NCBI GenBank assembly: GCA_028023455.1
Contig: JAQFVV010012489.1
Span: forward strand, 1,923,881-1,987,880
From: Epiperipatus broadwayi
Taxonomy: Eukaryota; Onychophora; Udeonychophora; Euonychophora; Peripatidae
Direction: 5' to 3'
Length of the DNA stretch: 64,000 bases
Shown here piece after piece: positions 33,451 to 47,439 of the stretch. A program made the position numbers and the translations under genes. Within the stretch, counting starts at the first letter, position 1. Each line of letters begins with the position of its first letter. The notes beneath the pieces were generated by a model, which was not told the DNA's origin, searched no databases, and saw only the letters and a program-made list of their open reading frames with translations.

Positions 33451-36400
33451 ATTCATTGTGGTTATATTTTTTTTCCTCCATAAAACTGATCTAAAATTTG
33501 CTCTCTGACATTTCTTGGTAAATATTTTTTGTACACCCAGTTGAATCATTATTTATAAAAACCTTATTGTGACAGAAGTCAACTATAATTAACAGCAAAG
33601 TTTTTAAAAAGATAAAAATAATTCTGGCCTATTATTAAGGGGTCTTATATTGATATTTTTAAAGATAAAATTTAAGCCCTCATATCCATACTCTCTGTTC
33701 TTCCAAGCCCCCCACCATTTTGATACCCAAATTCATAAGTAGTACCTAATCCTATAAAATATGTTTTGACAAACATACCCACATTACAAACTATATAAAA
33801 GTATTTAACATATATATATTTGTGATATAATTAAAATTATTAGACAATAACAAAAATAATTACAAAAAAAAACAAAATCAGAATAATGAGTTTTACTCTG
33901 TGAAATAATAAATTAATAGCACATCAAATTGTTAACATAGACATGGAGTTTTAGGTGTTTAATACAATTAATTCATTTTATAAATGAAGGTTGTTCATAA
34001 AATATATAAAGAGAAAGAGTAGTCTAAAATTTCTACACTAATAGATGATTATAATTTACTGAAATTGAAGATAAGGTTTTGCTAAAAATTGCAAAGACTC
34101 TAACTTATTTACAAATTAGCACACATTTAAGTTTATGCTCAGAATGATTTTTGCTTGACTACTCTAAAAAATATTTCCTTTTTTATTATGGTTATAATAA
34201 AATTTAAAGATAATGAAACATTAATGATAATAAAAATATAAAAGACACAATGCTTAAATGATGTTGAATTCAAAAATGTTCAAACATTATTTACTTTTAC
34301 AAATTGAAACAATCATTTTATTGTGATGTGTGAATACAATATTTGCACAATGAATTTGAAATTTTAATTTTTATTTAAAATGGCTAAAAACTGTAAGATT
34401 GAAAAAAAAAATTTTTTTTTAAGTTTATGGAGTTAATCAAATATGAATCTATACAACCATCCCTTGGAGAAAATGGTTTGGTATAATTGTTTTCAGAGTA
34501 TTATTTGCTTAAGTATTTATGTAAACATACAGCTTTTTGATGTAATATATTACTGTCTATCAGAACAATTTTTTTGTTAAGATTTTCAAAATTAATACTT
34601 TTTTTTATCTTCACCAAATATTTATTATTTACTATGAATGTAAATTTAATACTTCCAAGAATATACATGTATTTCTGGTATGAAATTATTTTTACTTTTT
34701 TACAATTTTCAAAATAGATGGTAAATGCTTAATAATAATAATAATAAATGAATGGTTTTATTTCTTGGAATTTAATAAATATTAGAAGTGAGCTTCAAAT
34801 CATGCACCTTAAGTTTCAGAACCTCCATTTTTTCTCTGAATTAAACCATGGGGGGGGGTACATTTTTAGCAAATAATCAGCATACTTCTGCATACAACCT
34901 TTTTTCCATTACCAAATAAACAATTTTCATTATCATTAGTTGCACACTTTGAGGTTAATCAATATGACATTTTAATTTTATAATCCAAATAGAAAAATAA
35001 AGTATGGATGCTTTTACAGACATTGAAGAATGGAAGTGGGAGTAGAAAACATAAAGAGAGTACTACCATATAAAAAAAATAATTGTTCTAATTAATTTTC
35101 AAATTGTTGTTTATTTAATATTTTTTTCAAACCATAAGTCAATATATTTTAGGGCAGCAGGTTTTCAATTATAATGTTTTGTATTATAATCAGCATTCAA
35201 ATGTTATAGAAACAAACATCATGGATTAGCACTATTTACTAACCTAGGTCAATACAGCTTAACATATATTCACAAGACTATACTTAAGCATAAATGCATA
35301 CAAGTTAATAAAAATACATTTACTTTAACATTCCTTTCAAAACTTTTATCACTTTTATATATATATAAAATAAACTAACAAAGAATTTCTTAATGAGACA
35401 AAAAAACCAACTACTAAATTCAACAAAAATTACAGCCTTGAAACTTTCAATGCAATAAAATATTTAAATTACTTTAGTTCTAAAATTCATCTTCTTTTAT
35501 AATGAACAACTTTCGGGTAAAAAAAATCTTTGTAATAAAAGAACTAAAAAAATGAAATTAAAGGTCATTTATGCAATTAAAAAAAAATCTGAGACCATTA
35601 AAAACGAATGCACATCAAATATATTATTTAAATAAATGAAAAAAGGTTTTTTAAAAAATATCTTTAAAAAAGGATATTCAAATATATATATATTAAAAAA
35701 GAATTGAACACTATGTAAAAGCCTGGGGGGGGGGATTACATGTGATCAGAATAAGACATACCAAATTCTCCATGGCCAGCTGCTGGTTTAAGTAAATTTT
35801 ATTCATCTTCTTTTGAATAAAATTTCTTGAAAGATGTTAGAATAAATTTTAAAATAATAGTTTGTTATATATTTTTATTCGAATATTAAACAATCGAAGA
35901 AGCAAAGTTGTAGTCTGTCTTCAACTTTTCTTAGATTTTATAAAAAATAATAACATTTAATCATACAAAATAGATTCTCTTAACTTATTTTTCTCTAATT
36001 AATCTTTCTCAAGCAAGAACATCATATTTATCCAATAGAAATCTTTCTCTAAATTATTTTAAATAAGTTGAAACTAAACTGACTAGTTTTTTTTTTTTTT
36101 GCAGATGGAGCAAGTGAAAAATGTATAGAAGAACTAGAAAGGGACTATGCATAAAATTGGTGGATGTAATAAGGAAGTTTCTGTTGATGGTGTAGAAAAG
36201 AGAAGAAATAAATTGGAAACATTTTAGAAAGATTTTTATTATGAAGTAGATCAGTAATGATTAATAATAATAATGATGATGATTGAGTAAGTCTAGTGTC
36301 AGGCATCCAAAAGTCTTCAATTGATTATGTTTAAATATTTCAAAGAAATTGAAAGAAGTTATTATCAGTAACATAATGATCAAATAAGAGATTACTTAAT

Positions 36401-39400
36401 GAAGAAACACCTGTACACATGTAGAAAACAATCTACAGAGTCCCTGGTTATAAAAACAAATATTTCAATAAGCTCTATTTGATGCAATCTTTCAAATCAA
36501 TAATTTGTGACAACAACTCAGAACAATAGATAATCTATCAGAGGCTATATTTTATAAAAATTTACAAATAACAAAGAAATATTATCACAGCTACAATGTT
36601 AAAAAATGATATCATTAGCTAAACAAGTTTTTAAAGTAAAATGTGTGCCTATTCAAATGATAATAATCCACATACTTAGTTACTATCTACTTGAGCATCT
36701 TTAATTATAGGTTTGATATAATTTCTTTCAGTTAACTAATCTGAGGTTTATTTATTACATTACTCAGCTGACAAACAATCCTGGAGTTTTAAGCTGTAAG
36801 ATGTCCACTAACCTCCATATGAAACTACAAATAGAAAAATTAGGGAATGATTAATCACTTAACAGTCATGTGATATTCATGTATCAGAAATGACAGATTG
36901 AGGTTTAATTCACGAACTTATCTGTGAGTTTTTATCTCTGCATTGTACTAAAGTGTATGAGTTTAATTTAACATTAACTTCATATAACAAATCACATAAT
37001 TTTTGGCATTGTCTATCATCATCATTCATAATTTCATTTTCTGATTGGGTTGAACAATAAAGCATTGTATCATGAAGTCGTATTCAATTCCCATTGCTTA
37101 CATAATAAAGTCTTGTTCTTCTTACAATAATTGTCACTGGATCAGTTTAATCTTCAATTACAACTTGTCTTTCATATAGATCTTTAGTCAAACTGATAAT
37201 AGTGCCATTAATTCTAATCTTACATAGCATTGAGGAAAGTCTGTTCCATAATATTCATAATTAATATAATAAACATTTTAACATGCCAATTTTATCTCTA
37301 ATAACTCTCCATTTATGAAAGCAAATTGATGTCTTTTTCAGATAATTTCAGCTTCGTTACCAAATCTTATTTGATCAACTTAAGACAGATTTTTGATGCA
37401 TGATTACAATCTGTTGCACTTAATCTCTTTAGAATTGAAACAACCAGGGATGTTTCAAGAATCCATATACTACTTTTATGAATATAATCAACCAAATAAA
37501 AAAGTTTATTTTGGATAAACCTATTTGCCATTTTGAATCATTTAACAGATTACCTATAAGCTCTGGATACTTAAGTACAAATACCGATTCTAGTGCATGG
37601 CATTTATCTCCATTTATTATGAAAAAAAAAAAAACTAATTTTCTTTTATATATTTAAACCGCATTTGAAAGTCTTATCATATTACAGATGTTTTTATTAT
37701 CAGGTCATTAATCCTTAACCGATTAATTTAGATTAATCTATGATATTTAGACTTTGAATAACAATAAATTCACTTCATTTACTAACTGCCATTAAATAGG
37801 TAATTATTTGAATTGACTGTTAGAAAGAAAGAAAAACTCCTTGGGATCTGAAAAAAGTTTTAAAGTTTATCATCACAACTCCCCTAACCTGGTTAATTAT
37901 CCCAAAAATTTGGTAATAATAGATCTTAAATTATATACCATAAATTGTTTCCTATATAAATACACAATGCAAAACTATTTTCAAATATATTTTTTTTAAA
38001 AAAAAAAAAACCCATACAGAATAAAAGATGTAAAATATTTATTCCATACAATTTTTTTCTACTATAGTGCAAATGGAGAGTTATTTAAAAAGTAACTTTT
38101 AAAAAAATATTTTAACTATTAAATTATACAATTTTATTTTTTAAATCTTATTTTTACGACAATTCCCAGCTACTTTAAATCACTTTTTTTCCCCTGAATT
38201 CATTTTGTGATTTTGTTTTCCAATTTTATTCAGCTAAATATGAACAAGAAAAAAAAAGGTTCTGTTGTTTGACACAATACAGGATTAAAAGCCAGCCATC
38301 TTCTCGAGAGCAAAAATTCTTGAACTATGTAGAAACCTCTTGACTGAAGAGAATAATTAGAAATTAAAAAACACCAATTTTCAGATGTAATTTCTTTTTC
38401 ATTTTACAATAACTGAACAAATCGTATTAGGAAGTAAATTAATCAAGTAATAAACTAACATCAATTTTGTATCTAGAATTTAAAAAAAAAAAAAACATCA
38501 AAAAATACTTTTGTGTTTTGCTACTTCTTACACAAAGAAGGATGGAAAAAGGATATAATATTTAAAAAAAAAACACGTTTTTTTTTGTTTAAATAAAACT
38601 CTAAAAGAAGCAGTGAAAATCTTTAATACAGTATTTTAGATTTGCTTTTTCTTAAATATAAAAAGGAACGTATTTATTTGCTTAAAAGTAAACTAAAAAT
38701 ACTTCAATACTAGTCAGCCAGATGTTGAATGGTGATGGCAGTCTAGGTTAGCAACATTTATTTCATTGGCACATTCCTTGGTAGCCCATTGCTAAAAAAT
38801 GTACTCTTTATATTAGCAAAATGTTTGTAAGTAATATAGTTATTTTAAATTCATGCTGTAATCGCAAATAAATAGCTCAAAAATAAAAATCTTATTAATG
38901 CAGTAAGGGAAAGCTGAGCTTCACTACTGAGAAAGTGCATGGCAGGGGCATTTTTAAAACATATTTTTTACTCTCCATAATTCATCAAAATATAAGAGAT
39001 ACTGAAACTTTTTTGGAGGTTAAATAACAAATCATGCCAACTCTGGTATTATAATAAGGTTGTTTTTTTTTTAAATAGATGATGTCAAAACTCACACTTA
39101 CTTTTATAAACAATCAGCAAAAAAATATTGAAAAAATGAAAATTTCCTTTATGACATTTATGTAGATTAAATCAATCATGTTTATAAAAATAAAGATGAG
39201 TGTTCCCATCATAAAAACTGCATGTGTGTACAATGGGTACATGAGTAAATAGAAGTACATTAAGATTATAAATTCAAATAATTTGGCTATTATATATTTC
39301 ACCTTTAAAATAAATTGAAGTGTATATTGTAGAGAGAATAAAGTTTAATATCTCAATTATAAAAATAGTACAATAGTATCTGCAGATCAGATAGCTTTAA

Positions 39401-42340
39401 GAAGTGAAGTCAGTAATTAATCTTTCTTATATTGTCTTATACTACTGATGTATATGCTTTTTCTGTCATTATTAAACTTCTTTTGGTAATATCGCTAAAT
39501 GTTCTGGTTTGTATTCCTAAAGATAAGTATAGCTAAATTTGAAACTCATGGCATTAAATTAAAACTAGCTAAATAATCTAATTGGATGGCTGACTGGATT
39601 GGATTCCTCCAATTTGCTTAAAGATTATCAACTGCTTTTAAAAAAATATATGTTAAACCTGGATTAAAAATTATAATCGTGACTTTGCAAGCACATATGC
39701 TAACTACCACACAATGTAATATTTTTAAAGTAGTAGATAATCAAATACCAAAAAAACTTTGATTATGGGATTTTTTCTAAATTTTTACATAGTGTTCTCT
39801 TATAAATATTCCTAAAGTGAAATTTAAAAAAAAGAAATGTACAAATTCATCTGAGTACAATTTTACAGAGCAAAAGACTAATCTATTAAGAGAGAAATAA
39901 TATAACTAAGCATTTATCATAAAGCTTGTAGAGGAATTGGCAATCCTCATTGTTTATAACTTACAAGCTTAAGATTTAGGATCATGTGATCTATGACTCT
40001 TATTTTGACTAATATAACTCAATGTTTGTGAGATTTAATTTTGAAGTATTAACTGTTTTTTGCCCACATTTTATGAATTTGTCAGAAAATGACAAATATT
40101 GAAATAATTAAAAAAAGGTAGAAAATGTGATCCAGACATGTTCTTAGCACTGTACAGTTTGAAAAATTATTAACATAAGAGAAAAATATTTAGATCAAAA
40201 CTTAATCTGTAGCTAAAGATGATTGAATGGTGCATGATTTCCAAAACAATTCACAATTAATTATTCATTTATTTTATAAGTAAAAGATGAATGAGAAAAA
40301 CTGCAAAAGAGAAAATAGGAAAATATATATAAGGATATAGTAATAAAAATCTTAAGAATAAAGTTTTTCACAGCTTTTTATAAGATACAAAAAATAATTT
40401 TATATCATGTATAAATGAAATTATTTTTATTTTTTTACAATCCATTGTAAAAATAAAAAAATGTATAAATGAAATTGCAAATGATCTTTGGTAAAATGGC
40501 AAAACAGTATATGATTCAGTAGGAAAAAACATATTTAATTTGAAAAAACAATAACTACTAATGCAACTTAATTACAATTGATAACATAAACTTAGGATTG
40601 ATGGTTTTCATCTCAAATTAAGATGATTATATGCAATAAAAAATAATAAACAAACACAATTCAAACAATATTTAACCCCACTCAGTGTATGTAAACAAAT
40701 GAGTTATTATATACTATGTAAAAATAATTATAACCAACTGTGAAATGTATGAGTTAATTTTATAAGCAAAACAAGTATTTGCTAGTAATATAAAGAAAAT
40801 GACTCATCACAATAGTGATCAACATTAAAAAAGCAAAACATTATTATTAAACAAATAAACCCAAAGATCTTGAGTACAGTTTTTAAAATAAAATGTTGTA
40901 GCTATTTAAGTTAGATAGCTGGATTTGAAGACATATTGATGTCTGAAACTTTTAGATTTTCTACTTAATAGTTAAGTATTAGATAAATGCTGTGCTTGAG
41001 TAGATATTTTAGATCTAGTGTCTGAATGTTAGATCTAGTGTCAGAGTGTCCGAGTGCATCACTGACAAGAGCCAACAGTCTTAAACTGGTTTGAGTATAG
41101 GGGTAATTCTAAATAAAAATTTTAAATGCTTTCTCTTGCTGGATTCATTGGAAAAGCTTATTTAAAACTATTAGCATGCTTATTATATTATATTTGTAAT
41201 ACAAATATATTAAGGTAAGTCATGTGCTGGTATGATTTGATTTTTCTACTAACTAAAATGAATACCAAAATAATAGTTAAAAAATAAAAAGAAATACTAT
41301 GCATTAGAGAACTGAAATTATCCAATTACTGTCAAATTAAATGTTGATTTGAAATCAGCTTTTGATTATATCCACTGGTCATATTTGACATAGAACTGCA
41401 AAAATTTTTATCTGATTGTATGTGTATTTCATATAGACCAATGTTTCTCATTCTTTTTCTTTAAATAATTGCTTATATTTAATGTATAAAATCAGTGACC
41501 CTTTTATATATATATATATTTTAATACAATGAATTAAAATATTTATCATAAAAACAAATATAATTTATTTAAATAATAAATTTCTCAAATATCAATTTCT
41601 TTTCAAGGTGCTGGAAAATGTCTTTCAAAATGTTGATTATTCACTATAATTTTTATTTATTTTTTTCTAGCTAAAATCGGTAGATTTCAGTTCACTAGAA
41701 TAGCATTGTTTATTATTATTTTGATTGGGTTTTTTTATTAAACATTAACAACATAATTTCAGTGATGTATAAAGTATTGTTATCACATTATTCTCACCGA
41801 GTGCATGTATTGTGTTTGTAGTCTTAATCTTAAGTTAATTTAAATAATAAGATTTGGTCAATATATTACTATATTGAAAAAAAAAACTGGTAAGATATTC
41901 ATGTTTTTGCTTCAAAAATAAACAATTTATTTACAATTCTTACTTATTTGAGAATTTATATAAAGAAATAGCCAAGAAAGGTCTTTTTTTATATAGTAAA
42001 ACATAATTTTTCCAAGGTGCCCAACACATGTTCCATTATTCCTGCTTGCTTACAACAGATCTTTAAAAAATAACACTCTTCCACACACTTTTTACAATGT
42101 TTTATACAATGTACATAACTAAATATTTATTGATCTAGCATGATAATTTTATTTGTAATAATCATGAGGGAATCATCCTCAACATATACACTGTATGAAT
42201 TTAGAAAACAGAAATACTCTCATTTTCTAAACACAAGATAGAATCTTTAAAAAGATAAGAATAAATCTACTTATCTTTTTTACTTAAAGGCAAATTCCTA
42301 ATGTCCACTCCATACATTCTTGTCATTGCAGCTGTTATTA
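33451..42340. other. Long AT-rich spacer, no gene seen
   Basis: Almost 9 kb has no supportable coding region or RNA gene. It contains homopolymer runs (G runs near 34851 and 35726, A and T runs throughout), an AT run near 41506-41519, a hairpin around 40425-40462, and a short direct repeat, TTAGATCTAGTGTC, near 41011 and 41030. CAATGTTTCTCATTCTTTTT near 41440 resembles a hAT terminus, but I could not find its partner. Confidence 0.45.
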
Positions 42341-42690
42341 CTATGTGATTATTTATATAGTATATGAACATGGATGGGCTGCTCACCAACACACATTGGC
42401 CAGCTCATGGAGAGTTTATTGGCTTTATACCTCTGAGTTTAAGATCAAGAAACACCATGATCTATCTTCTCAGTTGCCCGATAAGGCAAAATGAATCTTA
42501 AACTGGATTCCAAGAGATTGTAAAAGACCCAGAAAAAGACCACATGTGAGATGGATAGATGAAATAAGAAAGTGTGGAGGGGTGATGTGGAGAAGAGAAG
42601 CTAAAGATCGGAGATGGATTGAACTTGGAGAAACCTTCATCCTGCAGTGAATTGATAATGGTTGATGATGATGATGATGATGATGAACCA
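42341..42690 (+). mobile_element. RTE-type LINE 3' end
   Basis: A 52-codon in-frame remnant from 42495 to the stop at 42648-42650 reads ILNWIPRDCKRPRKRP, then HVRWIDEIRKCGGVMW and WIELGETFIL. This is the conserved C-terminus of RTE-clade polyproteins (GRP..RW.D.I....G..W...A.DR..W..LGE.f.qQW). It is followed by the TGATGATGATGATGATGATG tail typical of RTE 3' ends (42663-42684). The element is strongly 5'-truncated. A second copy lies reversed at 56.5-56.9 kb. Confidence 0.8.
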
Positions 42691-45600
42691 TTTGGACTAT
42701 CTGACATTATTCTTCAGATAACTTTTTTTTTCAATTTACAAACTAATGATCATAAGTTTGTAAAGTGAAAGAAAATTACTAAGCTCATTAGTTTATAAAT
42801 TAAAAGAAAATTAAGAAATCTGAAAAAGATTGCAAGACAACTGAAACAAGGCTGTATTAAAAAATGCATGGGTTAATAGTTTATTTAAAAAATTAGAACA
42901 ATACTAAGAGAGTTTATAAAGAAAAGTTCATCTATTTGATATCAATTGTAACTGTTCGCTAAATATCAAAATGTTTTAAATTTACATAATTATTTCACCA
43001 TAATTCACAATAAGTGCATTAAAGGGGTTCAAAGTTTTTTATTGTAGACTACTTAGGGGTCATGAAATAAACCCTTCAAGTGAGCACAAATTTCAAATAA
43101 ATAACTTCATGCTTAAAGAGGCAAATATAATGTGGGAAGATCACATACAACTTTTACTTTTGAATTGAATGTTAAGAACATACAAATTATTAAAAAAACA
43201 CTTTTTTTTTATTTACAGCCTCATGGCAGAATCGTTAATATATCAGCTTACCATAACCATGACCTTGTTTTATATCTAGGCCAGGTGAGCTTAAAATTTT
43301 TTAGATTCCAAACATACTTAAGATTTTTTTTTAGATAGAATTCATAGCTGACTTAATTAATGACCCAATATTGATTGGAAATAAATATCTTGCTTTTAGC
43401 TAGTAAATAAAAATTGTAGGTTAATTTGAATTTGTCAGATGAATATCAATGCACATATGACTTTTAGGCAGTAGTGAATTACTAATATGAAAACATATAC
43501 GTCTTATATTACGAAATATTTTTTTTTAAAGTTTGTTTATTATTTAGATTTTAAATTTAGTATTTAAGATTTTGATGAATCTTGAGGAATTATTTTATGT
43601 AATTTTATTTATATTTGCACCCAAATATTCCATGTTCTTTTTGTCCATATATGGATTAAAAATTAAAGATATATGTATATTTATTCTGCATTTTAGTACC
43701 ATTATTTCATTTTTACTCAATTTTATTGTTAAGCATAATTTAAGAATTTTAATTTTATCCGCTAATTAAACAGTTATTTTGATTAATTTATCAGATTATT
43801 TTCAGTTAATTGAATTGAATTATAAATTGTTTCGACATTGTTAATAGCATTTAACAGGTGTAATTTGTGTTTAATCAGATTAATATTTGTTTTAATAATC
43901 TAAATTCGTTTTTTCTTTCTCTTTTCATTTTTTCACCTTTACAAGATGATTTCCTTTTTTTAATTATTACCAGGTGATTTTTTTTTAATCAATTGAAATC
44001 TTAAATTGATAAAAAAATACTTTCCATGCGTAAAATTTTCATTCTAAATTAAAAAATATAAATTTAAGTATAGAAGGTGGGTCCCATCTTTTTCCTGTGT
44101 TCTGGCTTATGTTCATGAATTGAGAGTTCCACGTGCAGTCATTATTACATCTGATTGGCTGTCACATAAGCATTTTAAGGTACTTCTGTTGAAGGTTTTA
44201 GCCTTGTACTTCATTAAAAGTTGTCATTCAAAAAATAATAATCCTATTCTACCCAGTATACTCCAACATATTTGAAAATTAAATACAAAATTTAGATGCA
44301 GAGAATAACACTTTTTAAATATTTTTTGAGATAAAACATTTATGGAATTATATATGCAAATTCATAGTAATATCAAAAAGATGAAAAGAAAAACGTTTTG
44401 ATATTAGACAAAGTGTGTAAAAGTGTTATAACCAATATAAATATATGCTAGGATAGTTTTTAAAACTATTATGAAGTCAATACAACATTTATAGTGCTGA
44501 TGAGATAGACTAATTAACTTTTAACAAAATCTCCATATGATAGAGAAAAAATAAAAACAGGGTAGATACTGATATATCAAAAAAGTATAATGTCATTATA
44601 AACTATAAATGTACATAAAAAAACTTGTAATTTGATAAAAAAAAATACTCATTTATTATAATGTGAACTATGATTTTGATACATAATTTCAGGATGAATA
44701 GAACAATCTATGAAGCAAATATAGTGAAATAAAATTATTGAATATATTTATTATAAAAATATATAGACAAAACTATTATTATTGCAATGATATTTTTTTC
44801 GCTTTGTTTCCCCCTAGTGCTTTGATTTTGAATTAAATTTACTATGTTTTGGGTGTGACATTTTTGGATGTAATTTTAAGTTTCTGATGATAAACTATGG
44901 TATAATAAATTGTTTTAAAGAATGATAAAAATTAATTCCATCATTTGATCATAGTCTAATTATCAAAACTTACCTTTAGATTTTTCACTGAGAATTTTTG
45001 GACAAAACTTATGCCCTGCATGATGATGGAATGTCAAATTCAATGGGTAATGGGCACTGGATGGCAACTAAACACTTTCATTTCCAGTGCTCAAATGTCT
45101 AATGAGTGATGAATCATTAGATTATTTATTTTCTTTGTCATGAAGCCTTCAACTATGTCCTGAGAAAATATAAGTTTTAATTCTTTGGCTAAAAAATATT
45201 GCCTTCTTTTTTTGAAAATTCAACATTGATGTACTTACCTGAAAAAATTTACAAGCCTTATTTGTGAAAAATTTCCATAATTAATCTTTAAAATTTATTA
45301 CAAATTGTATATTTATAAATCTTAAATTAAAATCTAAAATTGTTAAAATATTCTACATATAAAACTCATTGATTCAAAACAATTTAATTCTATTATCTCT
45401 AATTTATTTCTTAAATAGATTTGTCCCACTATTAAGATAATTGTTAAGAATACTGAATTCTTACTCATGTTCTATGTAACAGATTCAACTTTTATATATT
45501 AAGTAGTGCCACTAAAGATATACTGAGAAGCTAATCAATGAATGAAAAAATTAAATAATTTTTTCTACCCTTAAAGTTTAAGCTTAATAAAATACGTCAA

Positions 45601-47271
45601 TCAAACACATTTCACTATTAACCATAAATTTTGAAACAAATAATTTGTTTTCACATCTGACAATTTTTGATATGACTTCATATTGACAATTTCTATTTGA
45701 AATAAACATCTACTACTAACATTTTAATAAGAAAACATCAGTAATTTGCTAATAATTTCTTAATGAAGTTTGCCAAAATGTTGGATCTATTTTTTAAAAA
45801 AATCTTCATTAATTTGTACTATTTTTTATTATTGTTCATTAAGAATTTATTATAAATTATAATTTCATTATTTTGTTATATTTTTTTACTAAATTATGCA
45901 AGTTTGTGTTATTGAAAATAAATAATTTTTTAGCAAATTATGCAAATTTTTATAATTTGTATTATTATAAAACTAGACATTAAATTTTATAGTTACATTA
46001 ACATTAGTATGTACTTATAAATTTATTTAAATGCACATTGATTATGTAAGTAATATTTACTAAGGCTGTAATCTCAAGAATGTACATGTAAAAATTCGAT
46101 AGTAGGGACCTCTACAGGTCTTAACCACAAGCTTACATTTTGGAAAAAAAGAAGGGAATTAGTATGTACTGTTTTTTTTTAATAATAATACATTACATGT
46201 TCACATTAATTTATATAGAATTTCTTCAGTGATTTCTTTGCTTTGAAAATGTTAAATTATCAATTAGTATCTTTAATATGGTTTTGATAGCTTCTGCTTG
46301 GTATGTAAAACTAAAATCTATTATGCAAAACATCTATGCAATAAGTACTAAAATCATCTAACTTCAAACATAGAATCTTACTTCTCTACTTTTGCTTCAT
46401 TTAGATTTGATAAAATTCTGTACTGATAAAACTAATAAGATGTAATTGTTTCATAAAATTTACATTTTTGTTTTTATTTTGCAAAATTATTATTTACATC
46501 ATCATAATTTATTGTTTATAATCAACAAGTAGTAATGTCAAATATGACAATCTTAATTGACTTATAGAAAATTTTAACTTACAAAAACAAACAAAAAATG
46601 ATTTCTAATATACATGAAAATATATAATGAGATTTTCAGATAAATTTAACCAAATATAAAACTTTAAAATCTGAAAATTTGTGACTAATAAAAGTGAAAT
46701 TTATTTATCCATAAATAAATAATCTATTGTCACATAATTGCAAAAAAGGCAGCCATTTTCAATGTACTTAATTTTCAAAAAACTAAATTTTTACAATTTT
46801 TCACAGTTTTGCTGATTCAACTTCTATCAAATTGCCCATAAATAATAATATGGTTTTAAAAAATACATGACAAAATTTGATATCTTGATTATTATACTAA
46901 ATTTATTCATTTTGTGCAAAATGGGTTTAATACTAAATACAAAGCCCAGGGTAAGTACCCTGCCTATCTGGTGCTGCAAATAACAAAGGAAGATCAAGAA
47001 GAACTAAGTCTGATTTTGTTAAAATATAGTTGCAATACATTTTATTCACTTTAAAGTAATGCCTTATTTTTTTTAAAAAATATTTTTACTGTATTAACAT
47101 TTTCATACCTTAATAATTTATAAACTTATATTCCACATGTTGAAATGGAATGTATAAATCCCTAACTATTATTAAATTTATTTAGATATCTTACATATCA
47201 ATATTAAATTTGCAGGCACTTAATAATGGGACAACAAGGTCATCAATTCATCTACTATTTTTATTATTAGA
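42691..47271. other. AT-rich spacer, no gene seen
   Basis: No gene, RNA or recognisable element in about 4.6 kb. The GGCAGAATCGTTA near 43223 recalls a cephalopod SINE start, but nothing after it matches. Confidence 0.45.
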
Positions 47272-47369
47272 AGGGATTTGAACTCAGAATTTTAAGTTCC
47301 CTAAAGCTATCCATTCCATATTATACATCTAATAGACATGACCACATACATGTGAAAAAAATAAATGAT

Positions 47370-47430
47370 CTCCAATACATATTTTGTGCTGAATCAGCAT
47401 TCATCAGTTGTTCCAGATCATCATCTCCCA
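47370..47430 (-). ncRNA. Hammerhead ribozyme, F1, inactivated
   Basis: CUGAUGA is intact on the minus strand and stem II (UGCUG/CAGCA) is kept, but GAAA reads AAAA, so G12 is lost. Confidence 0.6.
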
Positions 47431-47439
47431 TATATATAT

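Noticed and set aside
41436-41520. Possible second hAT-like end (CAATGTTTCTCATTCTTTTT).
   Set aside because: The terminal bases differ and I could not find an opposite inverted end nearby.
42470-42707. Minus-strand open frames of 69-73 codons with a run of His or Ser.
   Set aside because: They are antisense to the RTE C-terminus; the His/Ser run is the translated TGATGA tail.
43217-43240. GGCAGAATCGTTA, which is like the start of cephalopod tRNA-SINEs.
   Set aside because: The following sequence does not match the SINE body, and no other copies occur in the window, so it is probably chance.
44497-44515. GTGCTGATGAGATAGAC, with a CUGAUGA match.
   Set aside because: No GAAA box or stem II follows; an isolated seven-base match is expected by chance.
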